Shown one piece after another: positions 54,824 to 63,787 of a stretch of DNA of 64,000 nt. Source of the stretch: Neoalteromonas flava (GTDB lineage Bacteria > Pseudomonadota > Gammaproteobacteria > Enterobacterales > Alteromonadaceae); the NCBI RefSeq assembly GCF_002807685.1, contig NZ_PEAX01000002.1, positions 310,001 to 374,000 of the forward strand, written 5' to 3'. Position 1 is the stretch's first letter, and each line of letters opens with the position of its first letter. Made by a program: the position numbers and the translations under genes. Under the pieces are notes generated by a model, which worked only from the letters and a program-made list of their open reading frames with translations, did not search any database and was not told the origin of the DNA.

Positions 54824-56845
54824 TTAATTGGTTGGGATTACTAAAGTAAAGGTCGTGCCTTTACCTACTTCGCTTTCTACTTCGATACTACCACCGATCG
54901 ATTCAAGGTAGCTACGTGCATCATACGCACCAATGCCCATGCCAGCATTCCCCTTCGTCGTGTCAAAGGGTTTATATAAGCGATTGCGGATAAACTCTGC
55001 AGTCATTCCTTCACCGTTATCACTTATCGTCACTAGCTGCTGTGCATTCCCATCGTTGTACTCCAATGTCACCAAGACCCAGCCATTATCGGCAGTCGCC
55101 TGTTGCGCGTTATTGAGCAAGTGGTACATAACATTAGCAAACTTTTCAGCGTCCACAACGACATCGGTTTCTGAGCCTACTTTCAACTCAGGGCTGGGTT
55201 TTAGCGTTGCGCAACGTTGTTCAATTACCGTAGTAATAATGGCAGATAGTTTGAAGCTACCTTGCTTCGCTTGCGGTGCACTTTGCTTGTCAGTTAATTG
55301 CGAAAGCATCTTATCCATACGCGACTTAGTATGTTGCAAGGTCTCAAAAGTATCGTCTATAAACTCTGGATTATGCTTATGTTGTTGCGCATTACATAGA
55401 ATCAAATCAATTTGGGCTAACACATTCTTTAAGTCATGCACTACAAAGGCTGACATTCTCGAGAACGCAGCGAACTGAGCATTTTCGGCAATTTGATTAG
55501 CAGCTTCATTATGAAAAATAAAATTACTAATTTGCGCGGTTACGGCATTCAAGTAGTCGCGCAACTCCCAATTTAATCGAACTTGTGCTTCTTGACTTCC
55601 TTTCAATACAACAATTCCCCACAACCCCTCATGCTCGAATAGAGGCACTACAATAATTTTATCCAATGCCTGCATTTCGAGTGATTCAAGCTTCAAACCT
55701 TCATAAACGTAAGGTTTGACCTTGTATTCCTCACTATCAAACAGCCAACTTGTTGAGTTAAAAAATGCGATAAGCTTGTTACCCACCGTTTCCGGTAAGT
55801 CCGCAAAGGCATCCGTCTTTGCAACATCCTGCAAGTTACCTTGCTGCAGCTTGAATAAAGCGCCTTGCTTGTACTGTAAGGCCCCAAGATAACCATGTAA
55901 GGCATTTTCATAGACATCCGTTATGTGGTCGCTTTGCGCCGTTAATGCAGTGGTTAATTTGACCCACTCTTGGCGGTAATCAAACTGATTCGCAAAAAAG
56001 TTTTTGGTAATGAAGACTTTTACCTTAGTGCGAAAACTTTGCGATAAAAATACCGTTGCTAACAGGGTTAGCGATAACGCAATGAATACTACTTGAATTG
56101 TGGCGCCCCATTGACCGCCGATATATTTCACCGCATAACCAATGGTTGCCATGATCAATAAATAACCACCAGCCACTAATAGCAGCGAACTATGTAGAAC
56201 GACTTCTCTGGAGATGAAAATATCGACGCCCCAATGCTTGATGCGGCGAATCGCGATAATGAGTAGTGGCGCTAGTAATAAATAAATATATCCTCGTGCG
56301 GCTACGTACAGTGGCTCCACCTGAGCAACCATTGTTGCATTGGCATAGGTGACAAATTCAAACAAATTAATCACGCCAAGATATAACACGAGGGGCTTAA
56401 ATGCCCAGCGATGCTCGCCAGCCTGACGGTAAACTTGTTCCAACAACACTAAGACCTCAAGCGCAATAATCGTTTGCAGGAGGAAGCGCCACGGCGTTGA
56501 GAGAAGCCCAAATTCGGGTAGTACGATAGCAGCCGTCGGAACCGCGAGAATAGCCCAGGTTACCGGTCGCGAGAGCACGCCCCACAGTGAGGTAAAGTCG
56601 TTGCGTAAAAACGCTGACAAGAACAGCAACCAGACCCATTGCTTACCACTATCAATGTAGAGCAAACGGTCTAGCGTGAAATCACCGCCAATCAAAGTAA
56701 GGTGTGCGCCCGCCCACAGCACAGTCACTAAAGTCGATAAGATTAATAAGTATTTTGCCAGTCCTGCCTTACGCACAGTGAGTAACAGTAATAGCAGGAG
56801 TAAATACCCCAATCCGGCAAGGCTGTATCCAATATCAGCTATCAC
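54824..56845 (-). CDS. prsK: PrsK-type membrane histidine kinase
   Basis: This 673-residue kinase matches PrsK, the XrtA/PEP-CTERM system sensor. The N-terminal third has eight or more hydrophobic segments (about residues 1-280), followed by a GAF domain (about 300-450), the phosphoacceptor helix FVVHDLKNVLAQ (His near 469) and a HATPase domain with HLLNNAQQAT, DNGEGMTAEFI and GMGIGAY. The large membrane region as input domain and the HDLKN H-box are typical of PrsK. Its ATG overlaps the ketoacyl synthase stop by four bases, so production of sensor and enzyme is coupled. Confidence 0.85.
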   Translation of the reverse strand: MIADIGYSLAGLGYLLLLLLLLTVRKAGLAKYLLILSTLVTVLWAGAHLTLIGGDFTLDRLLYIDSGKQWVWLLFLSAFLRNDFTSLWGVLSRPVTWAILAVPTAAIVLPEFGLLSTPWRFLLQTIIALEVLVLLEQVYRQAGEHRWAFKPLVLYLGVINLFEFVTYANATMVAQVEPLYVAARGYIYLLLAPLLIIAIRRIKHWGVDIFISREVVLHSSLLLVAGGYLLIMATIGYAVKYIGGQWGATIQVVFIALSLTLLATVFLSQSFRTKVKVFITKNFFANQFDYRQEWVKLTTALTAQSDHITDVYENALHGYLGALQYKQGALFKLQQGNLQDVAKTDAFADLPETVGNKLIAFFNSTSWLFDSEEYKVKPYVYEGLKLESLEMQALDKIIVVPLFEHEGLWGIVVLKGSQEAQVRLNWELRDYLNAVTAQISNFIFHNEAANQIAENAQFAAFSRMSAFVVHDLKNVLAQIDLILCNAQQHKHNPEFIDDTFETLQHTKSRMDKMLSQLTDKQSAPQAKQGSFKLSAIITTVIEQRCATLKPSPELKVGSETDVVVDAEKFANVMYHLLNNAQQATADNGWVLVTLEYNDGNAQQLVTISDNGEGMTAEFIRNRLYKPFDTTKGNAGMGIGAYDARSYLESIGGSIEVESEVGKGTTFTLVIPTN

Positions 56846-57966
56846 AGTTTTTTGATTACCAAACTACCAATTGAGTATCCCGCGCCAAACGAGCACAAAA
56901 CGCCTACATCATCTCTAACTAAATCCTCATGATTGAGCGCAAAAGCAATGACCGAACCCGCTGAAGCCGTATTAGCATATGTGTCCAACACAATTGGCGC
57001 TTCATCAGCACCTGGTAAGCGGCCCAGTAGCTTTTTACTGATAAGCGTGTTCATATTGATGTTGGCTTGATGCAACCACCAACGCCGGATTTGCGGGATA
57101 GTAAGACCGCAAGCAGTAATGTGTTGTTCTAGATGCTCAGCCGCTAATGGACAAACTTCTTTAAATACTTTGCGCCCTTCTTGATGAAACAACTTATCCG
57201 GTCCATATGGATCAGCGTCTGTCGCATGGGTCATGTAGCCAAAATTTGACCTGATATTGTTAGAAAAGGCGGTCAGGGCTTTGGTACCCAAGATCTCAAA
57301 TACATGCTTACCACGCGCGGTGTCTCTGCGCTCGACAACAGTTGCCGTCGCCACATCACCAAAAATAAAGTGACTGTCACGATCGGTGTAGTTTATTTGG
57401 GGCGAGACTAATTCTGGATTGATCACCAGCACGCGCTTCGCAGTGTTTGCTTTTACCATCTCGTAGGCGCGATGCAAACCGAAGGTTGCAGCCGAACAAG
57501 CGACTAACATATCAAAACCGAATCCGGTAATACCCAAGGCATCTTGAACTTCAATTGCAATGGCCGGATAAGAACGCTGTGTATAGGCACAACTGACAAT
57601 AACCGCATCGATATCTGTAGGATTAAGAGCAGCAGATTGAATGGCAGTTTTTGCTGCGGCGACTGCAATTTCGGCTTGTTGACTCAACTCTTCATCACTA
57701 CGCTCGACAATTGCAGGACGCATCCGATTGATATCTAGCACACCATCCTTGCAATAGATATAACGACTCTTTATGCCAGATGCTTTTTCAATAAATTCTG
57801 CACTGCTGTGAGGTTTAGCCTCGAGTGTACCGGCAGCAATCGCTGCAGCATTCTCGGCATTGTATTTGTCAGCGAAGTCGTTGTAGCTTGCGACTAGCTC
57901 TTCATTGCTTATGGTGTGCGGAGGAGTCCAGACTCCAACTCCGCTAATAACTACCGCGTCTGTCAT
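56842..57966 (-). CDS. Beta-ketoacyl-ACP synthase III-like condensing enzyme
   Basis: This KAS III-fold enzyme probably condenses an acyl primer with malonyl-ACP. The triad is intact: Cys157 in MLVACSAATFG, His in WWLHQANINMN and Asn in TYANTASAG. At 374 residues it is longer than FabH (about 320) because of an insertion near residues 30-60; it resembles a second FabH-like class (as in Pseudomonas PA3286) more than housekeeping FabH. It heads the operon with prsK and prsR. A role in making an acyl group for lipids, signals or polysaccharide is possible, but not shown. Confidence 0.8.
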   Translation of the reverse strand: MTDAVVISGVGVWTPPHTISNEELVASYNDFADKYNAENAAAIAAGTLEAKPHSSAEFIEKASGIKSRYIYCKDGVLDINRMRPAIVERSDEELSQQAEIAVAAAKTAIQSAALNPTDIDAVIVSCAYTQRSYPAIAIEVQDALGITGFGFDMLVACSAATFGLHRAYEMVKANTAKRVLVINPELVSPQINYTDRDSHFIFGDVATATVVERRDTARGKHVFEILGTKALTAFSNNIRSNFGYMTHATDADPYGPDKLFHQEGRKVFKEVCPLAAEHLEQHITACGLTIPQIRRWWLHQANINMNTLISKKLLGRLPGADEAPIVLDTYANTASAGSVIAFALNHEDLVRDDVGVLCSFGAGYSIGSLVIKKL

Positions 57967-58049
57967 AAGTGTTCTCTGTGTATTTGGATGACATTAACTC
58001 TGTCTATTAATACTAGAATACCCTGACAACGCTTGATTGTCATGAAACA

Positions 58050-58077
58050 AAAAAGGCGCCTCAAGCGGCGCCTTTTT
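58050..58077 (-). terminator. Terminator after the choice-of-anchor I gene
   Basis: AAAAAGGCGCC (58050-58060) pairs with GGCGCCTTTTT (58067-58077) around TCAAGC. On the minus strand it lies just after the choice-of-anchor I stop and insulates the ketoacyl synthase operon. Confidence 0.9.
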
Positions 58078-58092
58078 GATTTTTTGTAACAT

Positions 58093-59922
58093 TTAGTTTT
58101 GGGTAATTTCCCAAACACTTACGGTACCACTAACTTCGTTACCACTGATTAGTAGAGGGTTACCCGTAGCGCTATCTTCAGCTGCCACGAATACAAGGCT
58201 TTCCGGCGCAAGGTCACCAATTACATCAGCTACACCAAGGCCTTCGGTAAGATCACGATTGATAACATATTCGGCAAATTTCACATCGTATGGATTAGTC
58301 ACGTCATACACCATGATCCCGCCCATACGCTCAAGTCCGATAAAGGCGTAGACACGGTTGCCAATCATGCCAACTGTCAGTGCTTCAGGCTCAGGCCCTT
58401 TGTTTTCAGAGCGCGAGTCACTTTCGTTAACATCATTATCATTGTTGAACTGAGCGCCATGGACTGAAGCAGTGATACGTTCGAAATCGTCACCAGAATC
58501 GAATACCACTAACCCATTTTGATCCCAAACAGTAAATGAACGGCCACCATAGGTATACGCCATATCATATTCACCATCGCCATCAGCATCACCAATCTCA
58601 GCACTTACGCGCAGACCGTCTATGCTGCCCATCATTTTCAATGATTCAAGTTTTGAGCCTGGCTCAGCTGCAATATCTTCGATTTTCACTTCATCGGTAT
58701 AGGATAAGCAACCATCATCAGCATCAAAATCAATTCCGCCAGCGGCGGTACAAGCGGCCTGATCGGCTGCAGGGAAGAAGTATTCGCGTGCATCACCCTC
58801 GTTTGCCGTTACTAGGAAAGTTGCTCCTTTCCACTCATAACTGGCAATCGTATCCGGCATGTAGACACCATACAGACCATCGTATTTACCGAAGCTCACT
58901 GCACCATCTTCATTACCGTCAAAATTCAATTCTGACCAATCTTTGAAGCCCAACCCAACAAGCTCTACAGATAAGTCTTCTAAATCGACGATGGCGACGC
59001 CATTGTTTTCTTGCAAAGTCACGTAAACGAGGTCATTGGTTGCCTCGATGGCTTCAGGCTCCAGGTCCTGTGCAACCGTAATATCGATCAAGTTGCCATT
59101 AATCGTGCGACCTGAAGGATTTGGAAAAACCATACCCTGTGCTTCCAAGTCTGCTTGCTGGCCATTAAACTGAGTAAAGTCTACCGTTTCGGCGGTTTCT
59201 TCAGGCTCGTTGTTCGCGAGTATATCAATGACTGAAATACTGCCTTCAGGATCATTGCTATAATCTCCATTTGGCTCACCTTCATTGGCAACAATCACTT
59301 TGCCGCCGTCAGGAGTGAACTTGACCATATCAGGTAGGTTGCCAACAGCAACACCATCTAGCAACGCTGGCGCATTATCGTTAAGACCATTGTAAAACAA
59401 GACCATGCCGTTATCGGCTTGAGTTGCCCCGGAAACTGCGACGGCAAGCAAATCACCAGAGACTGCAATACTATTAACACCGCCTAAAGCAGTACCCTCA
59501 AATTCAGTCGGTAGAGTAATCGACGTCGCTGACAAATTGACCAGATTAATCGGGTCTGAAAGTGCATCTGACGTTAAACCACTGGCATTGATAATCGCAA
59601 TCGTTCCAGCTGAGCTATTCGTTGCGTATATGCGCTGCGTCTCTTGATGGTATTGCACAATTTCAGCAGCTCCACTAGCACCCAAACTTGCGCGGCCAAC
59701 AATCGACAGCGTAATACCTAAAGATGCATCTGAGCCATCCTGACCGTCTTGTCCGTCCTGACCATCTTGCCCAGGCGCACCATCTTGTCCGGGATCGCCT
59801 TGTGGCCCTTGTAAGCCTTGTTCACCTTGTAATCCGTCGTCACCGTCTAAGCCACATCCTGCTAACGTCGCTGACACAAAAAACGCCAGAAGTCCGTACT
59901 TGAATACTTGTCGAGCCGCCAT
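58093..59922 (-). CDS. Choice-of-anchor I family lipoprotein with a collagen-like segment
   Basis: This 609-residue surface or periplasmic lipoprotein starts at the ATG at 59922 (GGAAGG upstream). It has a signal peptide ending in the lipobox LAGC, then about 13 Gly-X-Y triplets (residues about 27-65, e.g. QGEQGLQGPQG and repeated DGQ), then a beta-propeller-like domain with repeats such as VKFTPDGGKVIVANEGEPNGDY and LVTANEGDAREY, and a C-terminus ending VSVWEITQN. Proteins of this family carry different anchors, hence the name; here it is an N-terminal lipid. Some relatives are annotated as alkaline phosphatase-like. There is no PEP-CTERM tail. Confidence 0.85.
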   Translation of the reverse strand: MAARQVFKYGLLAFFVSATLAGCGLDGDDGLQGEQGLQGPQGDPGQDGAPGQDGQDGQDGQDGSDASLGITLSIVGRASLGASGAAEIVQYHQETQRIYATNSSAGTIAIINASGLTSDALSDPINLVNLSATSITLPTEFEGTALGGVNSIAVSGDLLAVAVSGATQADNGMVLFYNGLNDNAPALLDGVAVGNLPDMVKFTPDGGKVIVANEGEPNGDYSNDPEGSISVIDILANNEPEETAETVDFTQFNGQQADLEAQGMVFPNPSGRTINGNLIDITVAQDLEPEAIEATNDLVYVTLQENNGVAIVDLEDLSVELVGLGFKDWSELNFDGNEDGAVSFGKYDGLYGVYMPDTIASYEWKGATFLVTANEGDAREYFFPAADQAACTAAGGIDFDADDGCLSYTDEVKIEDIAAEPGSKLESLKMMGSIDGLRVSAEIGDADGDGEYDMAYTYGGRSFTVWDQNGLVVFDSGDDFERITASVHGAQFNNDNDVNESDSRSENKGPEPEALTVGMIGNRVYAFIGLERMGGIMVYDVTNPYDVKFAEYVINRDLTEGLGVADVIGDLAPESLVFVAAEDSATGNPLLISGNEVSGTVSVWEITQN

Positions 59923-60046
59923 TTGCCTTCCTTTTTTTGTCGTTATTGCCACACAATAGTTTATTATTGCTTATCATGCTAAATACTGTGGACTAAGTCC
60001 ACACCATTTATTCTTTTAAGCGGAAGTCAAAGGTAGACGGTTATTA

Positions 60047-60499
60047 TTACAATTGCATGAAGTTGCCAGCACAACGCTCTGCAGCAACGGGATAAAGTTC
60101 AACAGCATGTGTAATGCGCACAAATACGCAATCACCCATAAATGCGGCATTGGAATCAGTGACTACGATAACCGAGTCTCCATTTAAGTCTGCAAGTTCA
60201 TATTCGTATCCGCGTCGAGAGCCCTCGACAACTGCAGTGATAAGACCAAACAAAACACCGCCCCAAATCGCTCCCCTTAGTGCGTGAGCTCCATCAATAT
60301 GCGCACCTGAAATAGCACCATGCATCATGCCATCAGCTATATTCGGTCCCATTGAGGATTCCAAATGGACAGGTTCAACTGCATCTACCCAAGCGTAAAA
60401 TTCAGTTATGGGTTGCGGGTGTCGGTGTGCGTGGGCTGCACATCCTCCAAGTGCCCAAAAGGTAAGCACTACAAGTAATCCATACATAGTTTTTTGCAT
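60047..60499 (-). CDS. Small glycine-zipper lipoprotein
   Basis: I do not recognise a named family for this 150-residue product. It has a signal peptide with the lipobox LGGC at about residues 17-20, a His-rich mature start (AHAHRHPQP), and a central run of small residues (GAISGAHIDGAHALRGAIWGGVLFGLITAVV, split by charged turns) that looks like a glycine zipper of the SlyB/Rick_17kDa kind. The C-terminal part resembles a small beta barrel or SH3-like fold. It is divergent from the M48 protease gene. Confidence 0.65.
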   Translation of the reverse strand: MQKTMYGLLVVLTFWALGGCAAHAHRHPQPITEFYAWVDAVEPVHLESSMGPNIADGMMHGAISGAHIDGAHALRGAIWGGVLFGLITAVVEGSRRGYEYELADLNGDSVIVVTDSNAAFMGDCVFVRITHAVELYPVAAERCAGNFMQL

Positions 60500-60642
60500 G
60501 CCAAAATACTCTCAACCTAAAATCTAATAGTGAATCCACAAAGCTGAATAGACCCTTAACGATAGGATTATTTTAACTTGCTTCTCGACGTTCAAATGAC
60601 GCAAGATATCATTCATCCTATCGCTGAATCGATGAGCTACAT

Positions 60643-61434
60643 ATGCTTAAAAAATTTGTTTATACCACTGCTTTACTCACTCTATTGGGCTGTGCGACGT
60701 CTCCAACCGGCAGAAATCAAGTGCTGCTTTACTCCGATAGTCAATTATCTGAAATGGGCGCGCAGGCATTTAACGGAATGAAGGATTCAATCCAGATTTC
60801 CAATAAAGCAGTTGAAAACGAGTATGTGCAATGCGTCGCTCGTCCAATTATTGCCCAAGTGAGTCCGGAAGTATTTTCCGGGCAATGGGAAATCGTTGTG
60901 TTTGATGATCCACAAGTGAATGCTTTTGCCTTACCCGGCGGTAAAATTGGGGTTTATACGGGACTATTGCAAGTGGCCGAAAATCAGCATCAACTAGCCG
61001 CAGTAATTGGTCATGAGGTTGGCCATGTTATCGCCCAGCATGGTAATGAGCGGATGTCGCAAAGCACAATCATTTCTATCGGCTCACAGGCAGTAGGACA
61101 AATCATGGCCGCTAACGAAGTTGCTAATTCAGGTCCTATCATGGCGGCAATTGGTCTGGGCGTACAAGTTGGTGTGCAATTACCATTTAGTCGTACTCAT
61201 GAATCTGAGGCCGATGAAATTGGACTTACCCTCATGGCTCAAGCTGGTTTTGCACCGCAGGAAGCTATCAAGTTGTGGGAAAACATGGAAGCGGCCAGCG
61301 GGGGGCAGCGCCAACCCGAATTGTTATCTACTCACCCAGCACCACAAACCCGCATTGCAGCATTAACAGCATTGCTGCCTGAGGCACAATCGATTGCACA
61401 ACAACAAACGCAAAAACCTAAATGTCGGAGTTAG
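60643..61434 (+). CDS. M48 family metalloprotease lipoprotein
   Basis: This 263-residue protease is a periplasmic lipoprotein: the signal peptide ends in LLGC (about residues 14-17), and the zinc site is HEVGHVIAQH (about residues 126-135) with the third ligand Glu in THESEADEIG. It resembles the LoiP/YcaL group, outer-membrane lipoproteins that degrade misassembled outer-membrane proteins. The start is the ATG at 60643. A bidirectional terminator follows, shared with the mscS gene. Confidence 0.92.
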   Translation: MLKKFVYTTALLTLLGCATSPTGRNQVLLYSDSQLSEMGAQAFNGMKDSIQISNKAVENEYVQCVARPIIAQVSPEVFSGQWEIVVFDDPQVNAFALPGGKIGVYTGLLQVAENQHQLAAVIGHEVGHVIAQHGNERMSQSTIISIGSQAVGQIMAANEVANSGPIMAAIGLGVQVGVQLPFSRTHESEADEIGLTLMAQAGFAPQEAIKLWENMEAASGGQRQPELLSTHPAPQTRIAALTALLPEAQSIAQQQTQKPKCRS

Positions 61435-61450
61435 GAGCACATTAGCAATA

Positions 61451-61478
61451 AAAAAGGCCGCAAGTTGCGGCCCTCTTT
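61451..61478. terminator. Bidirectional terminator between the M48 protease and the MscS gene
   Basis: GGCCGC (61456-61461) pairs with GCGGCC (61467-61472) around AAGTT. A-rich sequence on the left and CTCTTTT on the right allow termination from both sides. Confidence 0.85.
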
Positions 61479-61497
61479 TGTGCTGCCCAAAGGTAAG

Positions 61498-62316
61498 TTA
61501 GTCTTCTTTGTGAACGTGCACATCCATTTGTGGAAATGGGATTGAAATTCCTTCTTTATCGAAGCGCAGTTTCACAGCTTCTGTGAAGTCAAACTTTACA
61601 CCCCAGTAGTCGCCGCTTTTAACCCAAGGACGAACTACAAAATTTACACTACTATCGCCCAGTTCTGAAACGGCAACTTGAGCCGCAGGCTCTGCAAGAA
61701 TGCGTTCATCTTCTTTGACCATGGCTTCAAGCACTTGCTTGGCCTTAAGCAAATCATCGCCGTAACCAATACCAAAAACCATATCTACACGACGCGTTTC
61801 TTTGGCTGAGAAATTAGTAATGTTGCCGCCATAAATGGCGCCATTAGGAACGATAATTTCTTTGTTGTCTGGCGTGGTCATGATCGTGGTAAATATACCG
61901 ATCGACTTCACCGTGCCCATTGTGCCACCCGCTTCAACAAAATCACCCGACTTAAACGGCTTAAATACCAACAGCATGACGCCGGCAGCAAAGTTTTGCA
62001 GTGAACCTTGGAGCGATAAACCGATAGCTAAACCAGCGGCACCTAAAATAGCAACCAGTGATGTTGTATCCACACCCAACTGATCAAGTGCTGCAACAAT
62101 GACAAACAACATCAGTACTGCGTTGATAATTGAGGCTAAGAATGCAACTAGCATTTCATCGTATTTTGACTTTGCCATCACCTTGCTAAACAGTGACATC
62201 AATATGCCAACGACAATCTTACCGACAATATAGATAAGGATGGCGAAAACAATGTTAATGCCCCACGGGATCACATAGGTATTAACCAAGTTTTCAATTT
62301 CTTCAGCAGAGTACAT
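61498..62316 (-). CDS. mscS: Small-conductance mechanosensitive channel
   Basis: MscS opens under membrane tension during hypo-osmotic shock and releases solutes. The 272 residues contain three membrane helices (about 15-37, 58-82 and 88-115); the pore helix reads LGAAGLAIGLSLQGSLQNFAAGVMLL with the Gly/Ala packing pattern, followed by the beta domain (FKSGDFVEAGGTMGTV) and the C-terminal alpha/beta cage. The length is close to E. coli MscS (286). It is a single gene transcribed toward the shared terminator. Confidence 0.95.
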   Translation of the reverse strand: MYSAEEIENLVNTYVIPWGINIVFAILIYIVGKIVVGILMSLFSKVMAKSKYDEMLVAFLASIINAVLMLFVIVAALDQLGVDTTSLVAILGAAGLAIGLSLQGSLQNFAAGVMLLVFKPFKSGDFVEAGGTMGTVKSIGIFTTIMTTPDNKEIIVPNGAIYGGNITNFSAKETRRVDMVFGIGYGDDLLKAKQVLEAMVKEDERILAEPAAQVAVSELGDSSVNFVVRPWVKSGDYWGVKFDFTEAVKLRFDKEGISIPFPQMDVHVHKED

Positions 62317-62658
62317 GTATAAATTCCTTCTGATTGGGTTAACTATTTAACCAGAAGAAAAAATAGCAACATTTAGGCACATTTGACAATGAAAAAAACA
62401 ACTCATTGTTTTGCCGAATTTTTCTCTTCTTTCCTTTCGGCTTTGAACCTATTGTTAAGAAGTTGAAGAGTGGTTGTAGTGAAACTGTTAAAAAGCTGTC
62501 ACCAATCGCAGACACCTTTTACTTAAAGACTTTTAGCCAAATTTTTTTAGCAAATAAACTGGATTTTTCTGAGAAATTGACTATATTTCCAGCACGCTAT
62601 AAACCTGCTCAGAGGATCAGGTGGCGAATTTGAATTAATATTTTTAAAGGAATTGAAA
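62317..62658. other. Intergenic region between mscS and the 60-residue membrane peptide
   Basis: This 342-base divergent gap shows no gene I can support. Small inverted repeats are GGTTAA/TTAACC (62337-62342, 62347-62352) and ACAATGA/TCATTGT (62386-62392, 62403-62409), both upstream of mscS. It must hold the promoters of both flanking genes, but I see no clear consensus boxes. A short in-frame open reading frame at 62406-62633 lacks any conserved feature. Confidence 0.45.
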
Positions 62659-62841
62659 ATGTTATTACTATCTATTTTGTTTACTGCAGTTTGCCTACTA
62701 TTTATATACGCTTTAATGAGAGATACCGGAGATAACACGCCAGACGCGCGTGCCACCGGACATGTATTAACTCCAAACGGCGCCACAAAACAGGCTCGCA
62801 GAATCAGCAGCAAAGAGACCCAAGCGGTCAGCTTAAGCTAA
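62659..62841 (+). CDS. Small hypothetical membrane peptide
   Basis: This 60-residue product begins at the ATG at 62659, with AAAGGAATTGAAA giving a good Shine-Dalgarno. The N-terminal 22 residues are one hydrophobic helix (LLLSILFTAVCLLFIYALM), the rest is polar (DTGDNTPDARATGHVLT) and basic. It could be a bitopic membrane peptide or have a non-cleaved signal anchor. A compact terminator follows after 18 bases, so it is a self-contained unit and probably a real gene. The function is unknown. Confidence 0.6.
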   Translation: MLLLSILFTAVCLLFIYALMRDTGDNTPDARATGHVLTPNGATKQARRISSKETQAVSLS

Positions 62842-62859
62842 AACTCAACTAAATACTTT

Positions 62860-62882
62860 GGCGCGCAAGCGCCTTTTTATTT
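62860..62882 (+). terminator. Terminator after the small membrane peptide gene
   Basis: GGCGC (62860-62864) and GCGCC (62869-62873) form a GC-rich stem around GCAA, followed by TTTTTATTTTT. Confidence 0.8.
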
Positions 62883-62950
62883 TTGACCGTGTGCTGAACA
62901 TTGTCGGCGTGGTATTCTTCCCGCATATAAATAAACATCTCTTATCCACT

Positions 62951-63679
62951 ATGCGAATTTCCCGTTTTTTTGTTGCTAGCGATTTAGCTGTCGACACTGC
63001 GGTCATCATGCCCGCAGAGACTGCGCACTACATGGCTAACGTACTTCGGCTTTTGCCACAAACACCGGTAGTCCTATTCAACGGAGATGGCAACGAATAT
63101 AGCGGCGTTGTCAGCAGTATTAGTAAGCGGCAGGCTGAGGTTTACATCGATGCGAAGTTGGCGATTGACCCACAATCGCCGCTGGTTCTCCATCTAGGTC
63201 AAGCGGTTAGCAAAGGCGATAGAATGGAGTGGGTGTTGCAAAAAGCAACCGAACTCGGGGTCACCCATATTACTCCCGTAATAACTGAACGATGTGCGGT
63301 CAAGTTAAGCGCAGAACGATGGGATAAAAAACTTTCCCAATGGGCGAAAATCATTCAAGCTGCGTGTGAGCAATCTGGCCGGAATACCCTACCGGTATTA
63401 AATAACCCTATCCACCTACCTGATTGGTTAAAAACATCTTCTGATCAGACTCGCATTTTATTTGATCCTTCGGCGCACCAGCGTATCCAGCAGCTCGAAG
63501 GTAATTGCCGAGGTTTCCGCATTTTGGTCGGCCCAGAGGGCGGTTTATCTGAACAAGAAGTCTACACCGCCGTTCAAAATGGCTATCAAGCGTTAACGAT
63601 GGGGCCTCGCATTTTGCGTACTGAAACGGCGGCAGTTGCTGCTATATCCATACTGCAATCAAACTTCGGTGATTTTTGA
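62951..63679 (+). CDS. rsmE: 16S rRNA (uracil1498-N3)-methyltransferase
   Basis: RsmE methylates N3 of U1498 in 16S rRNA. The ATG at 62951 begins the family N-terminus (RISRFFVASDL); the upstream part of the open frame belongs to the terminator region. The 242-residue SPOUT-class enzyme has a PUA-like N-terminal domain and the knot with GQAVSKGDRMEWVLQKATELG, ITERC, the LVGPEGGLSEQEV SAM site and MGPRILRTETAAVAA near the end. Confidence 0.95.
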   Translation: MRISRFFVASDLAVDTAVIMPAETAHYMANVLRLLPQTPVVLFNGDGNEYSGVVSSISKRQAEVYIDAKLAIDPQSPLVLHLGQAVSKGDRMEWVLQKATELGVTHITPVITERCAVKLSAERWDKKLSQWAKIIQAACEQSGRNTLPVLNNPIHLPDWLKTSSDQTRILFDPSAHQRIQQLEGNCRGFRILVGPEGGLSEQEVYTAVQNGYQALTMGPRILRTETAAVAAISILQSNFGDF

Positions 63680-63787
63680 TGGTATCCCGAATTATCTGAC
63701 AAAATTTTGACACACCTCAAAATTGAGTTTACCGTTCCAATGTTATGTTTGATTGTATTAACGCGAAGGTATTACGCAGTAACTTGA

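Noticed and set aside
58093-58140. PEP-CTERM sorting tail on the choice-of-anchor I protein
   Set aside because: The protein ends in EITQN with no PEP motif, hydrophobic helix or basic tail, so it is not a visible target of the PrsK/PrsR system.
62406-62633. 75-residue open frame upstream of the small membrane peptide
   Set aside because: No Shine-Dalgarno, no domain, odd composition; likely chance.
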